This document shows, piece after piece, positions 1 to 11,190 of a stretch of DNA of 64,000 bases (positions are counted from its first letter, which is position 1; each line of letters opens with the position of its first letter). Under the pieces are notes generated by a model that searched no databases, had not been told where the DNA came from, and saw only the letters and a program-made list of their open reading frames with translations. The position numbers and the translations under genes are program-made. Source of the DNA: Paralvinella palmiformis. Taxonomy: Eukaryota; Annelida; Polychaeta; Terebellida; Alvinellidae. The stretch is from contig JAODUP010001323.1 in NCBI GenBank assembly GCA_025642065.1, positions 1-64,000 on the forward strand, read 5' to 3'.

Positions 1-130
1 ATCAAACAATCAGTGATCAATTAAAATTATTCTATGTGAATTATTAACATAAACGTTAACATATTTATATCCCATTAAAAAATTAGCAACAAAAAATCCA
101 CTGTTAATTAGTTCTCCTTGCATGTCGACG

Positions 131-565
131 AGACGGTATCCAGACAAAATCCCACCGTACAAAATCTACCCAGACGTAATCCCACAGTAAAAATACAACA
201 GAACATAATCACTGAAAGTGAAAAGAGCGGCAAAATCCCACATTTAGAATTAAATTACATAGTAATGAGATAATTACATTTTATCACAATAATTTGTTCC
301 ATTCAAGTAGACCCCTTTATTTCACCATATTTGTTCATTCATGTCATTTCATTAATTTACCCTGTAATACATAAAGAAAAGAAGTCACTTAATTTTATTG
401 TGTATATTAACAAATAAAGAAAAAAAGATTTTAATTTTTGTTGTGTTGGATTGTGTCCCTCTTCATTTTATGGGATTATGTCCTGTTGTATTTTGTGGTG
501 TGGGATAAGGTCCAGGTAGATTTTGTATCATGGGATTTTGTCCTGTGATATTTTATCCCAGATTC
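131..565. mobile_element. Foldback MITE, 'GACAAAATCCC' word family, copy A
   Basis: The left end carries repeated words such as GACAAAATCCCA, TACAAAATCTACC and ACGTAATCCCAC. The right end (about 440-560) reads as their reverse complement (TGGGATTATGTCC, TGGGATAAGGTCC, TGGGATTTTGTCC). The arms are roughly 120 bp and imperfect. There is no coding capacity, so this is a non-autonomous foldback element. I could not fix the exact ends or a target-site duplication. An identical copy lies at 49044-49478. Confidence 0.65.
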
Positions 566-959
566 GATGAGAAAAGACGACCCCCCCCAAAAAAAAAACA
601 GCTTCTAATCTCTACCGGTAACCTGTTCCAGAAAGTGGAGGATGCTACATTATAGACAAAATTATCACATGCCTTGACCCATGACACAAGTACCTGCTAC
701 AGTATCCAACTAATGACACCAGTTCACATGAGTATCCAGCTGCTATATCATTGATGTATTTATAAAATGCCCGGCCGAAACGGGGTCAGCCTAAAAAGCG
801 CACTGGACCGTATGGGACTGAAACAATTATTTTAACACGCATTTCTGGGGGGTAGATATATGAAAATTATATACCTAAGATCGTAATGATACAATAGGAA
901 ATTTTAGATGCACTAATACTCACAATATTTAGTAATTAAACAATATCTGCAGTCAAACA

Positions 960-1877
960 CACTTTTAAATTTATCTGCAGCTTTTAACACCATTGATTAT
1001 TCTGTTATTTTGGGTAACCTCTCTGATTGGTATAGCACATCAGTCACAGCACTCACCTGGATCCGCTCATTCTTAATAAATAGGTTTCAATCAATAAAAA
1101 TAAGAATTTGTTTTGCGGTGTTCCCAAAGGCTCTGTTCTTTGACCACTACTGTTTACTTTGTATACCAAACCACTAAGCTCACTTACTCACAGTCACAAA
1201 TTAGACCATCATTCATATGCAGATGACACCCAAGTATACATATCTTTATCTACAGCAGACACTGATCTTTCCCATAAACAACTTGATGACTGTCTCAGTG
1301 ATATATCTGGCTGGATGACAAACAAAAAACTTGGCTCAATGCCAACAAAACAGATTTCATCATTATAGGTATATCCAGACAACGCAGAAAACTTACTCAT
1401 TTGTTCCTTACGAACATCCTTAGTCATAGCGGCACATCACCAAACACTGTACGTAATTTTGGTGTTACATTTGATAGCGATTTTAATTTGAGAAAACATA
1501 TTTCTCTAACATGTTACTCCTACTTCTATCATATTCATGACCTTCACCGTATTAGGCGCTATATTTCTCTTTCAGTCGCCAAAACCATTGCTACAGCATT
1601 CATTACTAGTAGGCTTGATTACTGCAACTCTCTTCTTTATAACATTGCATCTTTAAGGATATTCTAAAACTTCATTGTGTTCAGAACTGCTTAGCTAGGG
1701 TTGTCATGCAGTCCCGTTTTACCATTCTGTCTAACTTCTGAAATCTCTTCACTGACTCCCTGTTCAATCTGGCATCATGTTCAAACTGTGCACTATTGCC
1801 TCTATTTTCCATGCTTTCTTTAGCACTCAATCCCAGAGAACTCTGTTCATCTGGTTTTCACTTGTTGTCTGTTCCCA
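960..1877 (+). mobile_element. Truncated non-LTR retrotransposon reverse-transcriptase fragment (CR1/L2-like), copy A
   Basis: Conceptual translation in shifting frames gives the reverse-transcriptase blocks in order: LSAAFNTIDYSVI, then GVPKGSVL followed by a TGA where Gly is expected, then PLLFTLYT, then the catalytic HHSYADDTQVYIS (about 1200-1240). The thumb region NFGVTFDSDFNLRKHIS and SRLDYCNSLLYNI follows (about 1455-1650). The 5' half (endonuclease, ORF1) is absent. The 3' end is lost at 1877, where the long repeat breaks off. Frameshifts and stops make it inactive. Confidence 0.85.
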
Positions 1878-2122
1878 AACATCCAAACATTCTCAGCCCA
1901 AACAATCAAACCACATCTAGTGAAAGACGAAAATAAGATACCTGATAGATAGTTTTCTTAGAAGGCGCGGACTTAGAACTGATACAGTCTTGAAAAGTAT
2001 AAAACAGAACTTCTTAGCTGTAGGATGATACGCTTTGTTGTGCTTGATAATGAATGAAACAACCGATAAGGATATAAATCCAGTACATAATATGACCTAA
2101 TCGTCACCACCCCTTTAATGAT
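1878..2122. other. Non-coding spacer, nothing recognised
   Basis: AT-rich single-copy-looking DNA between the LINE breakpoint and the next foldback element. I see no open frame, RNA gene or repeat in it. Confidence 0.5.
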
Positions 2123-2133
2123 CCACGCAGACA

Positions 2134-2664
2134 GAATCTAGGACGTTTTGGCCAACGGACGTTTTGGCCTAGGACTTATGGCCAGCTATTATTTGAAGAT
2201 AGGACGTTTTGGACAAATTTGTATTATTTGTTATTTGATTAATACAACTTCCAGTTAGGATATGAATACAGTAACCTGCACAATAGTATTGAAGAGACAT
2301 ACAGTAAAATACACAATCAGGATCACAAACCATATACAATTTAAATAATTAACAAGGACATAGAAGTAAGTTAATATATGCCACTATATAATATATGTAA
2401 CTGTGAGAAGCCATGCAGAAATTAACTTCAGTTAAATACAGAACTCACATGAAAACATTAACATTTGATCATTTTTTGTTAATCATTTGTAGTTCACACA
2501 TACCTATAAATAAAATATTAAATGACTTCGCTTTTTATGTCACAAAAGTAAATTTTGAGATATAAAAAACACAAGATATTTGTTCGCTTTTTATTATTTT
2601 TATATTTGGCCCTATCTTCAAAAAATACCTGGCCAAAACGTCCGTTGTCCAAAACGTCCGCGAA
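2134..2664. mobile_element. Foldback MITE, 'GGACGTTTTGGCC' word family, with target-site duplication
   Basis: The left end repeats GGACGTTTTGG(C/A)C three times with a shared TTGAAGATAGG block. The right end (2610-2664) is the inverted counterpart (CCTATCTTCAA, GGCCAAAACGTCC, GTCCAAAACGTCC). The element is about 531 bp and is flanked by an 11-bp direct repeat CCACGCAGACA at 2123-2133 and 2665-2675, read as the target-site duplication. The interior has no plausible protein. A related end occurs at about 14165. Confidence 0.8.
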
Positions 2665-2804
2665 CCACGCAGACAATATCCAACTGGACAAAAATTGGTT
2701 GTGGACAAAACCTTATTTATTCCACAATTCACTTGGAAAAAAGCAAACTTCACTCGCATTGAACAAAAAATAAGTTTTCTTTCTTCTTTTAATATTTTAA
2801 CTGA

Positions 2805-4234
2805 CAACGGATAAACTGATGTAGTTCAATATATACACTCAAACTAATTATAATACGACTTTATCGAAAATCGATTTTATACTCCACATTTGATATATTG
2901 ACACAACAATTTACATGTTAACACATGTTAAAGAGGTGTGTGTGTGTGTGTCTGTGTGCGTGCGTCCGTGCCTTATAAAGGTATCAACGGCGCTGGTGCA
3001 GGTGTTATTCTTTCATTCGAACAACAATTATAACTCCAAACTGATTAAAATATATTTAATTGCATGTATAATTTAATTCCTGTTATAATTAGAAGAAAAA
3101 ATTACATCTGCTCTTTAGCAGACCGTTATGGCGGAATTGGCGTTCTACATATTAACATTTCAAATCAGACCTATCGTCTACTATACAAACTACAATTATG
3201 TAATATAGGTTTTATTAATGACACGAGACTAAAGTTAGCCTTGAATGTCATGTAGTACAGACTGACATAACTGACCTTAGGAAAAGATAATTCATCTCAC
3301 AAATGTCAATGGTGAATTATATATACAACTAAACGTGTTATATATATTTTTTAAAAACACCAACCGCACGAGCTGTGTCCAATGCCACCGCTGGAGATGC
3401 GATGCAGTGTTTCTATTCCTGAGTCAGGAGTACATACAATGCTTTAAAACATATAGAGGCAACAAGCACATAGCATCAACATATCTAAACACCCTTTGAG
3501 ACCACCTACCTCTAAATAGAAATACAACTATACATACATTACTCCAAATATAAAATGTTCATACCACACATGATGACGCGGCGTATACTTCCAAGCATGT
3601 GTCCTATTCTACTCATCAGCCTGTGGGAACCTGCTAATTCGTACCTGACAAATATGTCACGCCCACAGGAAAGCGGTTATGCAGGTTGGGCGTACAAAAG
3701 GAAGAAAACAGATCAGTTGACAACACAGCTCGCGTGTGGTTCAATGGCGACTATCATATATGATACATTAATGGAAACCACAGCTAAGATTCAACGGTAA
3801 TTTGCTGTGGTCCAAAAGAAACTTATATAAACATTTCGACACCCTAGATGCTGACCTCAGCTTTATTCTGGCTTCGAATTAACTAGATAAATCCTACCCA
3901 TATATTTTCGTTTGATACATCGTCTGACTAACGAAGTTCTTCTCTTACTTTGACCGAAAAGGCCTTTAGGACCTCGGCGGTTAAAAACAAAGGCACGGTT
4001 TGTTGACTTACGTGAGAAATGTACGCTAATCAAAGGAATCAGTGTGAGGCGATACAAAATAAAAAACAAAATAGCAACATCGCATAATGGATTATTACTG
4101 GACTAGAACGAAATATCGTCTCAAACAAAACATGCGTGTGATTCAATGGCGACTTACTACATACATAAGATAACTACTTTGACACAACATGCAGTTTACA
4201 TTCAACAGTATCTAGATCCAAAGAAAGATATGCG

Positions 4235-4303
<69 letters not shown>

Positions 4304-4505
4304 GACACTTCAAATGCTGATAATTGATAAATTGATGTAGTTCAATATATATACTTAAAGCGATCCTAAGTAAATATATTACACTGTATCGAAAATCGAT
4401 TTTACACGCAACGTCGGATATACTGACCCATAACAATGTTAACATATGTTAATGGTGTGCGTGCGTGTGTGTGCGTGTGTGTGTGCGTGGGTGCGTGCGT
4501 GTATA
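2805..4505 (+). repeat. Local imperfect direct duplication (two interleaved pairs)
   Basis: Segment 2805-2990 (GATGTAGTTCAATATATA, TATCGAAAATCGATTTTA, then a GT-rich tract) recurs at about 4325-4505 with the same block order. Segment 3725-3855 (CGTGTGGTTCAATGGCGACT, GATTCAACGGTA, TTCGACACCCTAGATGCTGA) recurs at about 4130-4320. Identity is roughly 70-80% by eye. Together this suggests one block of about 0.8-1.5 kb duplicated in tandem and later diverged, with a (TA)n tract expanded in the second copy. No gene is evident in either copy. Confidence 0.55.
4235..4301. repeat. (TA)n microsatellite
   Basis: A nearly pure TA dinucleotide run of about 67 bp. Open frames reading through it on both strands give Ile/Tyr repeats and are not genes. 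Confidence 0.95.
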
Positions 4506-5830
4506 CGTCTCTCTCTCTGATTGGATTATATATACTCTGCGTCTATACCTAGCAGTAATTAGATGGAAAATACGTTAGTAGAGTTGACTGACGTCAATAG
4601 AGGTTACTAGAAGAAGTTAGCCGATACACCGGGAAGTAATTAGCCAGACAGATTTAGTTCTTGAATATTGAGTAAGTCTGATGACAGTTATTTCAAATCT
4701 GGAGTCTTTGTATTGTACAACATGGATAAAGGAAACCACGACGTAAGTGTTAAAAATTTAACGATGTTTCTCTGCTGTTTGTCTATGGAATTTAGGGGGA
4801 TATTTGCGGTTATAAAACCACACACACACACAAACATAGGTTTTGACTGGAGGAGTTCTGACGGAAGGGGATTTTACCTGTTACCATATTACAAACACTG
4901 AAATAGGCTTCCCATAAATCTTGGCAAAATAGGGCAAAGAGCAGTTTTCTTTCATTTTGCGTTCTGCATCTGCTTGTTTTCTCTAGATTTTCTTCTCAGC
5001 CGAACAATTTGAGAGATTGATGGCCTTAATCAGCCAAAAAGCTAATAATTAAATAATAATCGTGAATAATTAATTGTGACCATAAGACTTATTAGACTTT
5101 ATACTTCGCAACATGCCTCATTTCCAAAACTAAAATTATATTGTTTCCTTCACTGGCATGTATATTAATTTTTTCTCAAGAAATATAATACCTTCGGAAA
5201 GCAATCAACATTCTACATGTGTTTGATTTCATTAAAATGATGTATTATGAATGTTGAAATGAACGAATTGAATTGAATCAGTGCTTTTGGGATCTGGCAC
5301 TCTGCTGTATCTTTCATCCCAGAAACATTGGAGGCATTGTGTATCAACGTTTGTGCGATCAGAAATTCTTTTTTCGAGTTAGGAGTTTGAGGAGAACCCC
5401 CCCCTCAGTCGATGGTTGCCCATATGATAGTGCAAATTTTATCTGGAACACATGGGTACACCTCACGATAGGGGTGTTTCAAGTGGATTTTGATGATGTC
5501 ACGGTAACAAAATCTCGTGGCTGCCCCACCTGGTTTGCCGCCGTGCCCTCCCCATAAATTCCATTGATTCACTGACCATATTTATTGATTATCTCTATTG
5601 TCTTTGCTTGTAAACTTGAAATGCCATGGTAAGATGTAATCAAAAGGAGCATGAAGTTAGCTCCGCGGGGGGGCAAGGGTGCAAAACTGTCATTTAATTA
5701 GTCATAAGCTTTAATATAGCTATGAAATGACTTGGCACACTGCCTGTGCGATCACTCTATATAGGTACTATGATTGAATGTTATTTATTGTGTGTGGTGG
5801 TGGGATTATTGATCCATGGTTTTGAATATT
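4506..5830. other. Non-coding region with a foldback-word fragment near 4838-4890
   Basis: No convincing gene. At 4838-4890 the words TTTTGACTGGAGGAG, CTGACGGAAGGGGATTTTACC and TGTTACC resemble the right end of the insertion at 5919-6684 (TTTTGACGGAGGGGGTTTTC, GGTACC). This is probably a fragment of the same foldback family. The small open frame at 5273-5557 has no recognisable motif. Confidence 0.4.
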
Positions 5831-5918
5831 TAGTCGTGCTTCAGTGCGGAACCGCTGCGCCATCTAGCGAATTCGACCCGCCGTCGTGACGTCACTGCGT
5901 GTATTTTCTTCGAATCCA

Positions 5919-6684
5919 GGCGAAAAAAACCTCCGGTCAAATAATAGAATAATATATTTACTTTGTTCAACCCCCACATAGTGGAGAAACACACATGTAT
6001 ACAATAAAACATATAAAATATGACAATAGTAGACATATAATATCATTATCAATTAAAATGACATACTGAAAGGTTTGTTCAATATTATGATTTAAAAAAA
6101 CTTGATAGTAAATAACAATATAATGAAAGAACTTGATAGTAATTAACAACATATTTAAATTGTTTGAGCTCAGCTACTGAAGGGATTATTGCAATTGAGG
6201 AGTGAATCATTAAATAATATAATTGAAGAGCCTGATAGTAAGTAGTAATATTTATAAATTGTATGATCATAGCTACTGATTTGATAAATGTAAGTGAGAT
6301 CGAACCCACTAATGTAGCTACTTATATTCCATGATCAGTAATTGAGCAGTTCATTGTGAACATCAAAATAAAATACACGTAGCAAGTGTCACGTGAGTGC
6401 TATAAATATGGTTAGGGTCTGGTCTATTAATCATTCATTCTTATGACAACCATGGAAGTTATAGTAAATCACAAGGGCAGTCAAAAACTTCTGCACGAAG
6501 AATATAGATGTACATATAAACTCCAATACATTATATATTTGATATCAATTATTTAAATATTTTCCTGTTATTTCTTATAAAATAAGTTACGAGAAAGTAG
6601 GGATTATTTTCCAAAAAGGGGGTTTTGACCGGAAGGGGTTTAGACTGAAGGGGGTTTTGACGGAGGGGGTTTTCATCGGGTACC
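5919..6684. mobile_element. Foldback insertion, 'GGGGTTTTGACCGGAAGG' word family, inside transposon copy A
   Basis: Compared with copy B, copy A has about 766 extra bases here. The left end reads CGAAAAAAACCTCCGGTCAAA. The right end (about 6610-6680) repeats GGGGGTTTTGACCGGAAGG, GGGGTTTAGACTGAAGG, GGGGGTTTTGACGGAGG and TTTTCATCG in the opposite sense. The flanks ATTTTCTTCGAATCCA (5903-5918) and ATTTTCCTCGCATCAA (6685-6700) match at 13 of 16 positions and align to one site in copy B, so they look like a target-site duplication. No coding potential. Confidence 0.65.
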
Positions 6685-6705
6685 ATTTTCCTCGCATCAA
6701 TAATA

Positions 6706-7574
6706 ATGGCGAACATGCACTCAACCTCAGATTCCGAGAGCGATTATTTCGTTGATAAATCGGACATTTCTGGTGTTGAGGATTTACATGATTCTGTGTC
6801 GGAAGATGAGAATGGTGGTGACGAGCTTGATTCGTGTAATGTACAACCGTATCTGTTCGAGACAGAGACAGGCGAATCAGCTATCGAAGACGAATCGACT
6901 GATTCACTCGTTAGTGACAGCTGATCGACGTACGGATCTTTCTCGGTGAGTTGTCTGGCCCTAATGGTTTAATTTTTATGTCAATCAAATCCCATCCTTC
7001 AAACTTTGGTTTCCACAGTTCGTTCTTGTAAATTGATATGGCTAGTCGATAGGTGGACATAATTGAATATTGCCCTAGAATGATCGATGACAAGCGATCT
7101 TGGGGAGTCTGATGGTGGTAGCAATAGCTATCTTAGATTGGGCGGTATAACGTATGGAATGATACGTCACATTTTATGTAATATATTATTTGTAGCTGAT
7201 ATTACAAGGCCAAGTGTAGAACATTAGATTCATGGAACTCGATCTTGACCAGTGTCTGTGTTAGTTTAAACTTGTTCAAGAAGATGCCCAAAATGTTTTG
7301 CATAACTGAAAAGTTTGACTTAGTTAAATTAGCTTCCTCTTTAGAAACGTTTTGTATCCTAACAGAAAATGTAATCAACTTATTTTCATAGGTGTCGGTG
7401 TAATAAATGCCCATCAGTGCTTACTGTGGAAGAATGCTGTCGGGAAATAGTCACAAACCAGTTTGATGAGCAGCACCCTAGTTTTAATAGTGTATATACA
7501 GATATATGGGTTCTCCGGGCTGCCTATCTGACACACAGGCAACAATATGGAGACAGTAATGACACACAACAGCA
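6706..7574 (+). pseudogene. P2X7 C-terminal-domain protein remnant carried by transposon copy A
   Basis: The first exon (from ATG at 6706) encodes an acidic, Ser/Asp/Glu-rich leader with SESDYFVDKSDIS and CNVQPYLFETE, very like 53400-53637. It runs into a stop at about 6922 after small indels that the other copy lacks. The second exon (about 7410-7574) encodes the remnant LTVEECCREIV, then SVYTDIWVLRAAYL and RQQYGDS. This is the CC-x-E ... W-V-L-x-x-A-Y ... Y-R-Q-Q-Y-G pattern of proteins with the P2X7 intracellular (ballast) domain. It is degraded relative to copy B and probably non-functional. Confidence 0.6.
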
Positions 7575-8284
7575 GTATGTATTCATGATTATTTTATATT
7601 TAAGTGAATTCAGTGATGTGACATAGAATACATGTCATATAATAGATAACCAATAAATACTGTGAAAAGCTTATCATATATTAACAAAAATATAACCAAC
7701 ACAGAAACATTATAGGGACTACATAAAGAAATTATTCTTCATATTAATTTTGAAATTGTAGTTATTGAAATCTTATAATATTATATATTGATTAGTAATT
7801 CAAATTATTTTTCAGACGATACCAATTCACTGGATACAGACAATCAGTACGTTTCTGTTGGAACTAATTGGGAAAGGATGCGCGGTTCATCATCACAGCA
7901 TGTGCAGTCACTGTTAGATATAACACATTTCCTTCAGACACATATAAAGGATTTGCTCTACCAAAAATTGATGTTTGAACATTCAAAGTGAATTTTATAT
8001 TGCAATAAAGAATATGTTAGATATAATAGGCTGACTTTTGCATTTTGTATCGAAACACTACAATATGTTATGGTTATGTGACAAAAAGGATTGCAAAAAC
8101 GTTATTTATACATTTTTGATCAAAATACACATTAGGATGGCAGCACTAAAATACATATATCGAGATTCGACTATACAAACAGTTAAAATCAATAAATAAC
8201 CTACTAATATATACATACATTAGCATGCAATAAAGTTAAATAATCTACATATTTTGGGTTAATATATAATAATTTGAAACATTG

Positions 8285-9480
8285 CTACATCCGGGTTGCA
8301 ATTTTCACCCTAGATTTCGAAAATCTAGTGAATTTTGTGTATATCAAATTTATTTTGGCACTCTTACACAGATCACAAGTTTGCTGGTATTTTTCAACTT
8401 TATTCCAATCTTCGAAGAGTGGGTGGATGTCGATAACAGCCACTTCAAATAATGTATCCATTAGTTCGTTAAAGCATAACATTTAAAGACGAATAAAGCC
8501 CATGCTTATTAGGCTAATTCTTTTTCAAAGAAGATTGGATATTAATTATGGAACAACTACAGTGAACTTGTTTGCTTGACACAATTTGGTAATAACAAGA
8601 AGTTCAGCCAAATGTGCAAACATCAAAATGCATTCCTGGTCTGTGATGTAGGTGGCCATCTTTAGTGCAAGAACATTAGTATTTGGTGTCATCATTGAAA
8701 ATGGTTATTGAATAGGTGTATTTCAAAATGTACACATGCATTGAGTGCCTCGAGTATTGTACAGGTGTTTTGATGAACATTTTACAGATAACCAACTGTA
8801 CCTTTTTATGCACACAAGAGGTGATACGACTAATTAAACTATTTAACTGAATTCAGACTATACTAACAGAATGTGGGATCAACCATCTTGCTTTGGGGGC
8901 TGTAGCCTTTTTAAATTTTGGAAATCGAATTTTGAATACTGGATCTCTAGCCTTGTTGATTGTATGTTTCCTGTTGACATTCAAACTTTGGTGGTAAAAG
9001 ACCGAGTCTAGCACATCACCATTGTGTTGGGAAACATGGCCCAATTTCCTTTTCTTTGGTGTGTATATTACTGGTCCAGGCATGGTAGATCACAGCCAGC
9101 TATACCACACATCATACAAATTGATGTTTTAGGGTGTATGGCTTTGATATTTGGATCAGTCTCTTTCTCTGGATAAATAATCGTTTCAAATTTTTCAATC
9201 CATGCATAATTTGATAAGATGGTATTCAACATATGATGCATGCCTAGTTAATCTAGATCAAGTAGAATATATGTTTTGGGTTGAATGTTAATGTATCTGT
9301 TATGTTTCAATAGGGCGCTTTCACAATCTAAACACCCAGCTAAAGATTCATATTGTATTGACATGTCATTTGTCCTTGCTTTGATATCTAGTTCTGGTTA
9401 GTCATCTAACAGGTTAGCCACGTGTTCATCAACAACATCTTGTATTTCCTTTTGATCATCATACTTCTAACAATCTATAA
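8285..9480 (-). pseudogene. Transposase-like remnants of copy A, antisense and convergent to the P2X7-domain gene
   Basis: Minus-strand pieces are conserved between the two transposon copies. They include 8285-8482 (IDIHPLFEDWNKVEKYQQTC), about 8530-8690 (MATYITDQECILMFAHLAEL, also readable at about 55050-55210) and 8853-9083 (TPKKRKLGHVSQHNGD, ARDPVFKIRFPKFKK). A further stretch at about 9100-9410 has AWIEKFETIIYPEKE and SIQYESLAGCLDCE. Frames are broken between them. In copy B the same strand carries a THAP-like zinc finger further upstream, so I read these as pieces of the element's transposase. The catalytic domain itself is not recognised. Confidence 0.45.
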
Positions 9481-9682
9481 TTCTGTGTGAATACCAAACA
9501 AGAACTATTTATCGTTTATTTCGTTTTGTCTCAACTATTTTTCGTTTGCCATGATTATTAGAACAAAACTAAATTGGGAGTTTTAGTTGAAACAAATACT
9601 TGTATTCGTCATTCTCTGAACAGGTAATTAATAACTTCTTTTAGCATCAATCAATATTTGATGTTTTAATTAAAGGCCTCAG

Positions 9683-10375
9683 ATTTGCTTCGGAGTTGCT
9701 TCAGAGTTCGTCCACGTCGAGAAGCTCTGTCTTGTGACACGTGCAAATGTGCCATGGATGGCAGCATCGTGTGTACAATACTGGAACCTCCAGCCCTGTT
9801 TACCACCAGCTAGTTAAAGAGGACAGAGAACTCCCGAACTGGTAGTACCACAATTGTGTGAATGGACCTGTATAGATAGACTTGCTGAAGTCACTGTCGG
9901 TGTTCACATGGTGACTTACAAGATTGTAGAGGACTCCTCTATCCGTGGCAAAGATAAACTCTTTGATTGCGTAGGGTACTCCCATACAACGAAGCGTCGG
10001 AATGGTCAGTCCACAACATGGCGATGTAGCCAGCGTTTGAAGAACATTAACTGGGGTGTCACTGCATGTTCGCAAAACCGTTGACCTGTATTTACCCGGG
10101 CCACGTAAACGCATCCACCCAACCAGACCTGGTGCTGAAGTCGCGGCGATCATTGTCCATGCGGCCAAGACGGTGGCACAGGAAAATCCACTTAAATCTG
10201 CCGGCCCCATGGTGAATGAACTAATCAGAGAAAATGTCCCCATTGATGAGCCGTGCACAGCACTCCCTAACATTGACACTCTGTCACACAATGCCAAATA
10301 CCATCGATGAAAGCAATGCCCCAAAATCTTCAATTTGATATTCAGGATGAAATGTCATTAGTTCTAACCCAGGTG
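9683..10375 (+). pseudogene. Possible MULE-type transposase N-terminal remnant
   Basis: Plus-strand frames contain RPGAEVAAIIVHAAKTVAQE, then NPLKSAGPMVNELIREN and ALPNIDTLSHNAKYHR (about 10080-10306). After a frame change comes MPQNLQFDIQDE (about 10318-10352). The pattern, a His-rich stretch, an Ala/Val-rich helix, ALPNIDSL-like and HR followed by P-x-L-x-F-D-I, resembles the region after the N-terminal zinc finger of FLYWCH/MULE-like transposases. Upstream frames are broken and the catalytic core is missing. The 177-codon open frame on the opposite strand is an antisense shadow. Confidence 0.4.
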
Positions 10376-10654
10376 AGGCTTGTCTCAGATAACAAACTGA
10401 AGCGTCACCAGTCTTCATCGTTCAGAAATTTATATTATTATAATGCTTTTAATAATAAATATATTTTACGCAAGTTTTCCTCACTTGTGTTCGTCCGTTT
10501 ATTTACCCGCCCAAATATTGCTAACCGTGCTAGCAGTTACACATTTATTTGAATTGATAAATTTATCTTAAACAGACACTTGTTTCACTTGTTATCTGTT
10601 TAAGATATCACAATATAGGTATACAGGATGACAGCATAGCTCATTATAGCGAGA

Positions 10655-10745
10655 TATCCTTTATTTGACTGGGGCTGAGGTTTCCTTTTATCAATGGGCC
10701 AAAGTCTCTGGGCCGAGGTCTACGTGGGCCGAGGTCTGAACGTAC
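10655..10745. mobile_element. Terminal fragment of the 'GGGCCGAGGTC' foldback family
   Basis: Tandem words GGGGCTGAGGTTTCC, GGGCCAAAGTCTC, GGGCCGAGGTCTACGT and GGGCCGAGGTCTGAAC match those at the ends of the element at 47307-48241. Only one end is visible. Confidence 0.45.
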
Positions 10746-11059
10746 GTGAGCCATTATGCACATGCGTATGTTTTTATTTCCGGTTACGCGAGTTATAGTT
10801 TTAATGGCATTATTGTAACTGCCGTATCTGTAGTACTTGGGGTCTAAACGCACGCGATTTGTTTTCGCGCGTGCGTGTTGATATACATAATTTCTATAAC
10901 CACGAGACGTACTGCTGAGTCTTAGACTTTAAACTTTAAAGTATTGGAATTTTGTAGCCGTTTAATTGATTAAAGTTGTACAGTAGTGAAATGTAGTGAA
11001 ATAGTTTTATTAACTAAATCAACAAACGTAAAAGATAAGATAGACATTAACTCCGCTAT

Positions 11060-11125
11060 TATCGTTTCAAGAAGATGCGCGCGCATCCTCGCACAAAAAC
11101 AGATGCGCGCGCATCCTCACACTTT
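11060..11125. repeat. Short direct repeat of AGATGCGCGCGCATCCTC
   Basis: An 18-base GC-rich palindromic word occurs twice (about 11071 and 11101) in otherwise AT-rich DNA close to the right end of transposon copy A. Function unknown; it may be a subterminal repeat. Confidence 0.5.
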
Positions 11126-11190
11126 AAATATAAAATGCATAGGAAGAAAGGAATAAAAAAAATTGAATTAAATTCCAGTGTCCGAGGCCT

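Larger units (their letters stand above)
1..1877 (+). repeat. Long direct repeat, copy A (partner 48914-50790)
   Basis: This block matches 48914-50790 at a constant offset of 48,913 with no indel that I can see and about seven substitutions (for example near 29, 428, 1411 and 1677), so roughly 99.6% identity. It holds a foldback element (131-565) and the reverse-transcriptase part of a LINE (from about 960). Identity stops abruptly after 1877, inside the LINE, where copy B continues to the LINE 3' end. The left limit is the window edge, so the repeat may extend further upstream. Both copies share the same premature stop codons. That fits duplication of an already dead segment, or an assembly artefact, rather than two fresh insertions. 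Confidence 0.95.
5832..11190. mobile_element. Decayed TTAA/THAP (Kolobok-like) transposon, copy A, interrupted by insertions
   Basis: The block parallels the better copy at 53196-56735. The leader CGCTGCGCCATCTAGCGA...GTGACGTCA (5845-5895), the P2X7-domain exons (6706-7574), a stretch of roughly 95% identity at 8480-9000, and CATCTAACAGGTTAGCCAC (about 9404) all recur in order. The right terminus GTGTCCGAGGCCT (about 11178-11190) matches that of copy B. The left terminus is not recognisable and the flanking TTAA is not preserved. Insertions sit at 5919-6684 and within about 9520-11100. No intact transposase remains. Confidence 0.65.

Noticed and set aside
4146..4445. Open frames rich in Ile/Tyr on both strands
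   Set aside because: They are translations of the (TA)n microsatellite.
5273..5557. 94-codon frame on +
   Set aside because: No motif, no splice context, and its end is unrelated to any repeat boundary. Treated as chance.
9800..10333. Longest single open frame on the minus strand (177 codons)
   Set aside because: It is antisense to the MULE-like plus-strand words, has a hydrophobic, Ser/Thr-rich shadow composition and no recognisable domain.
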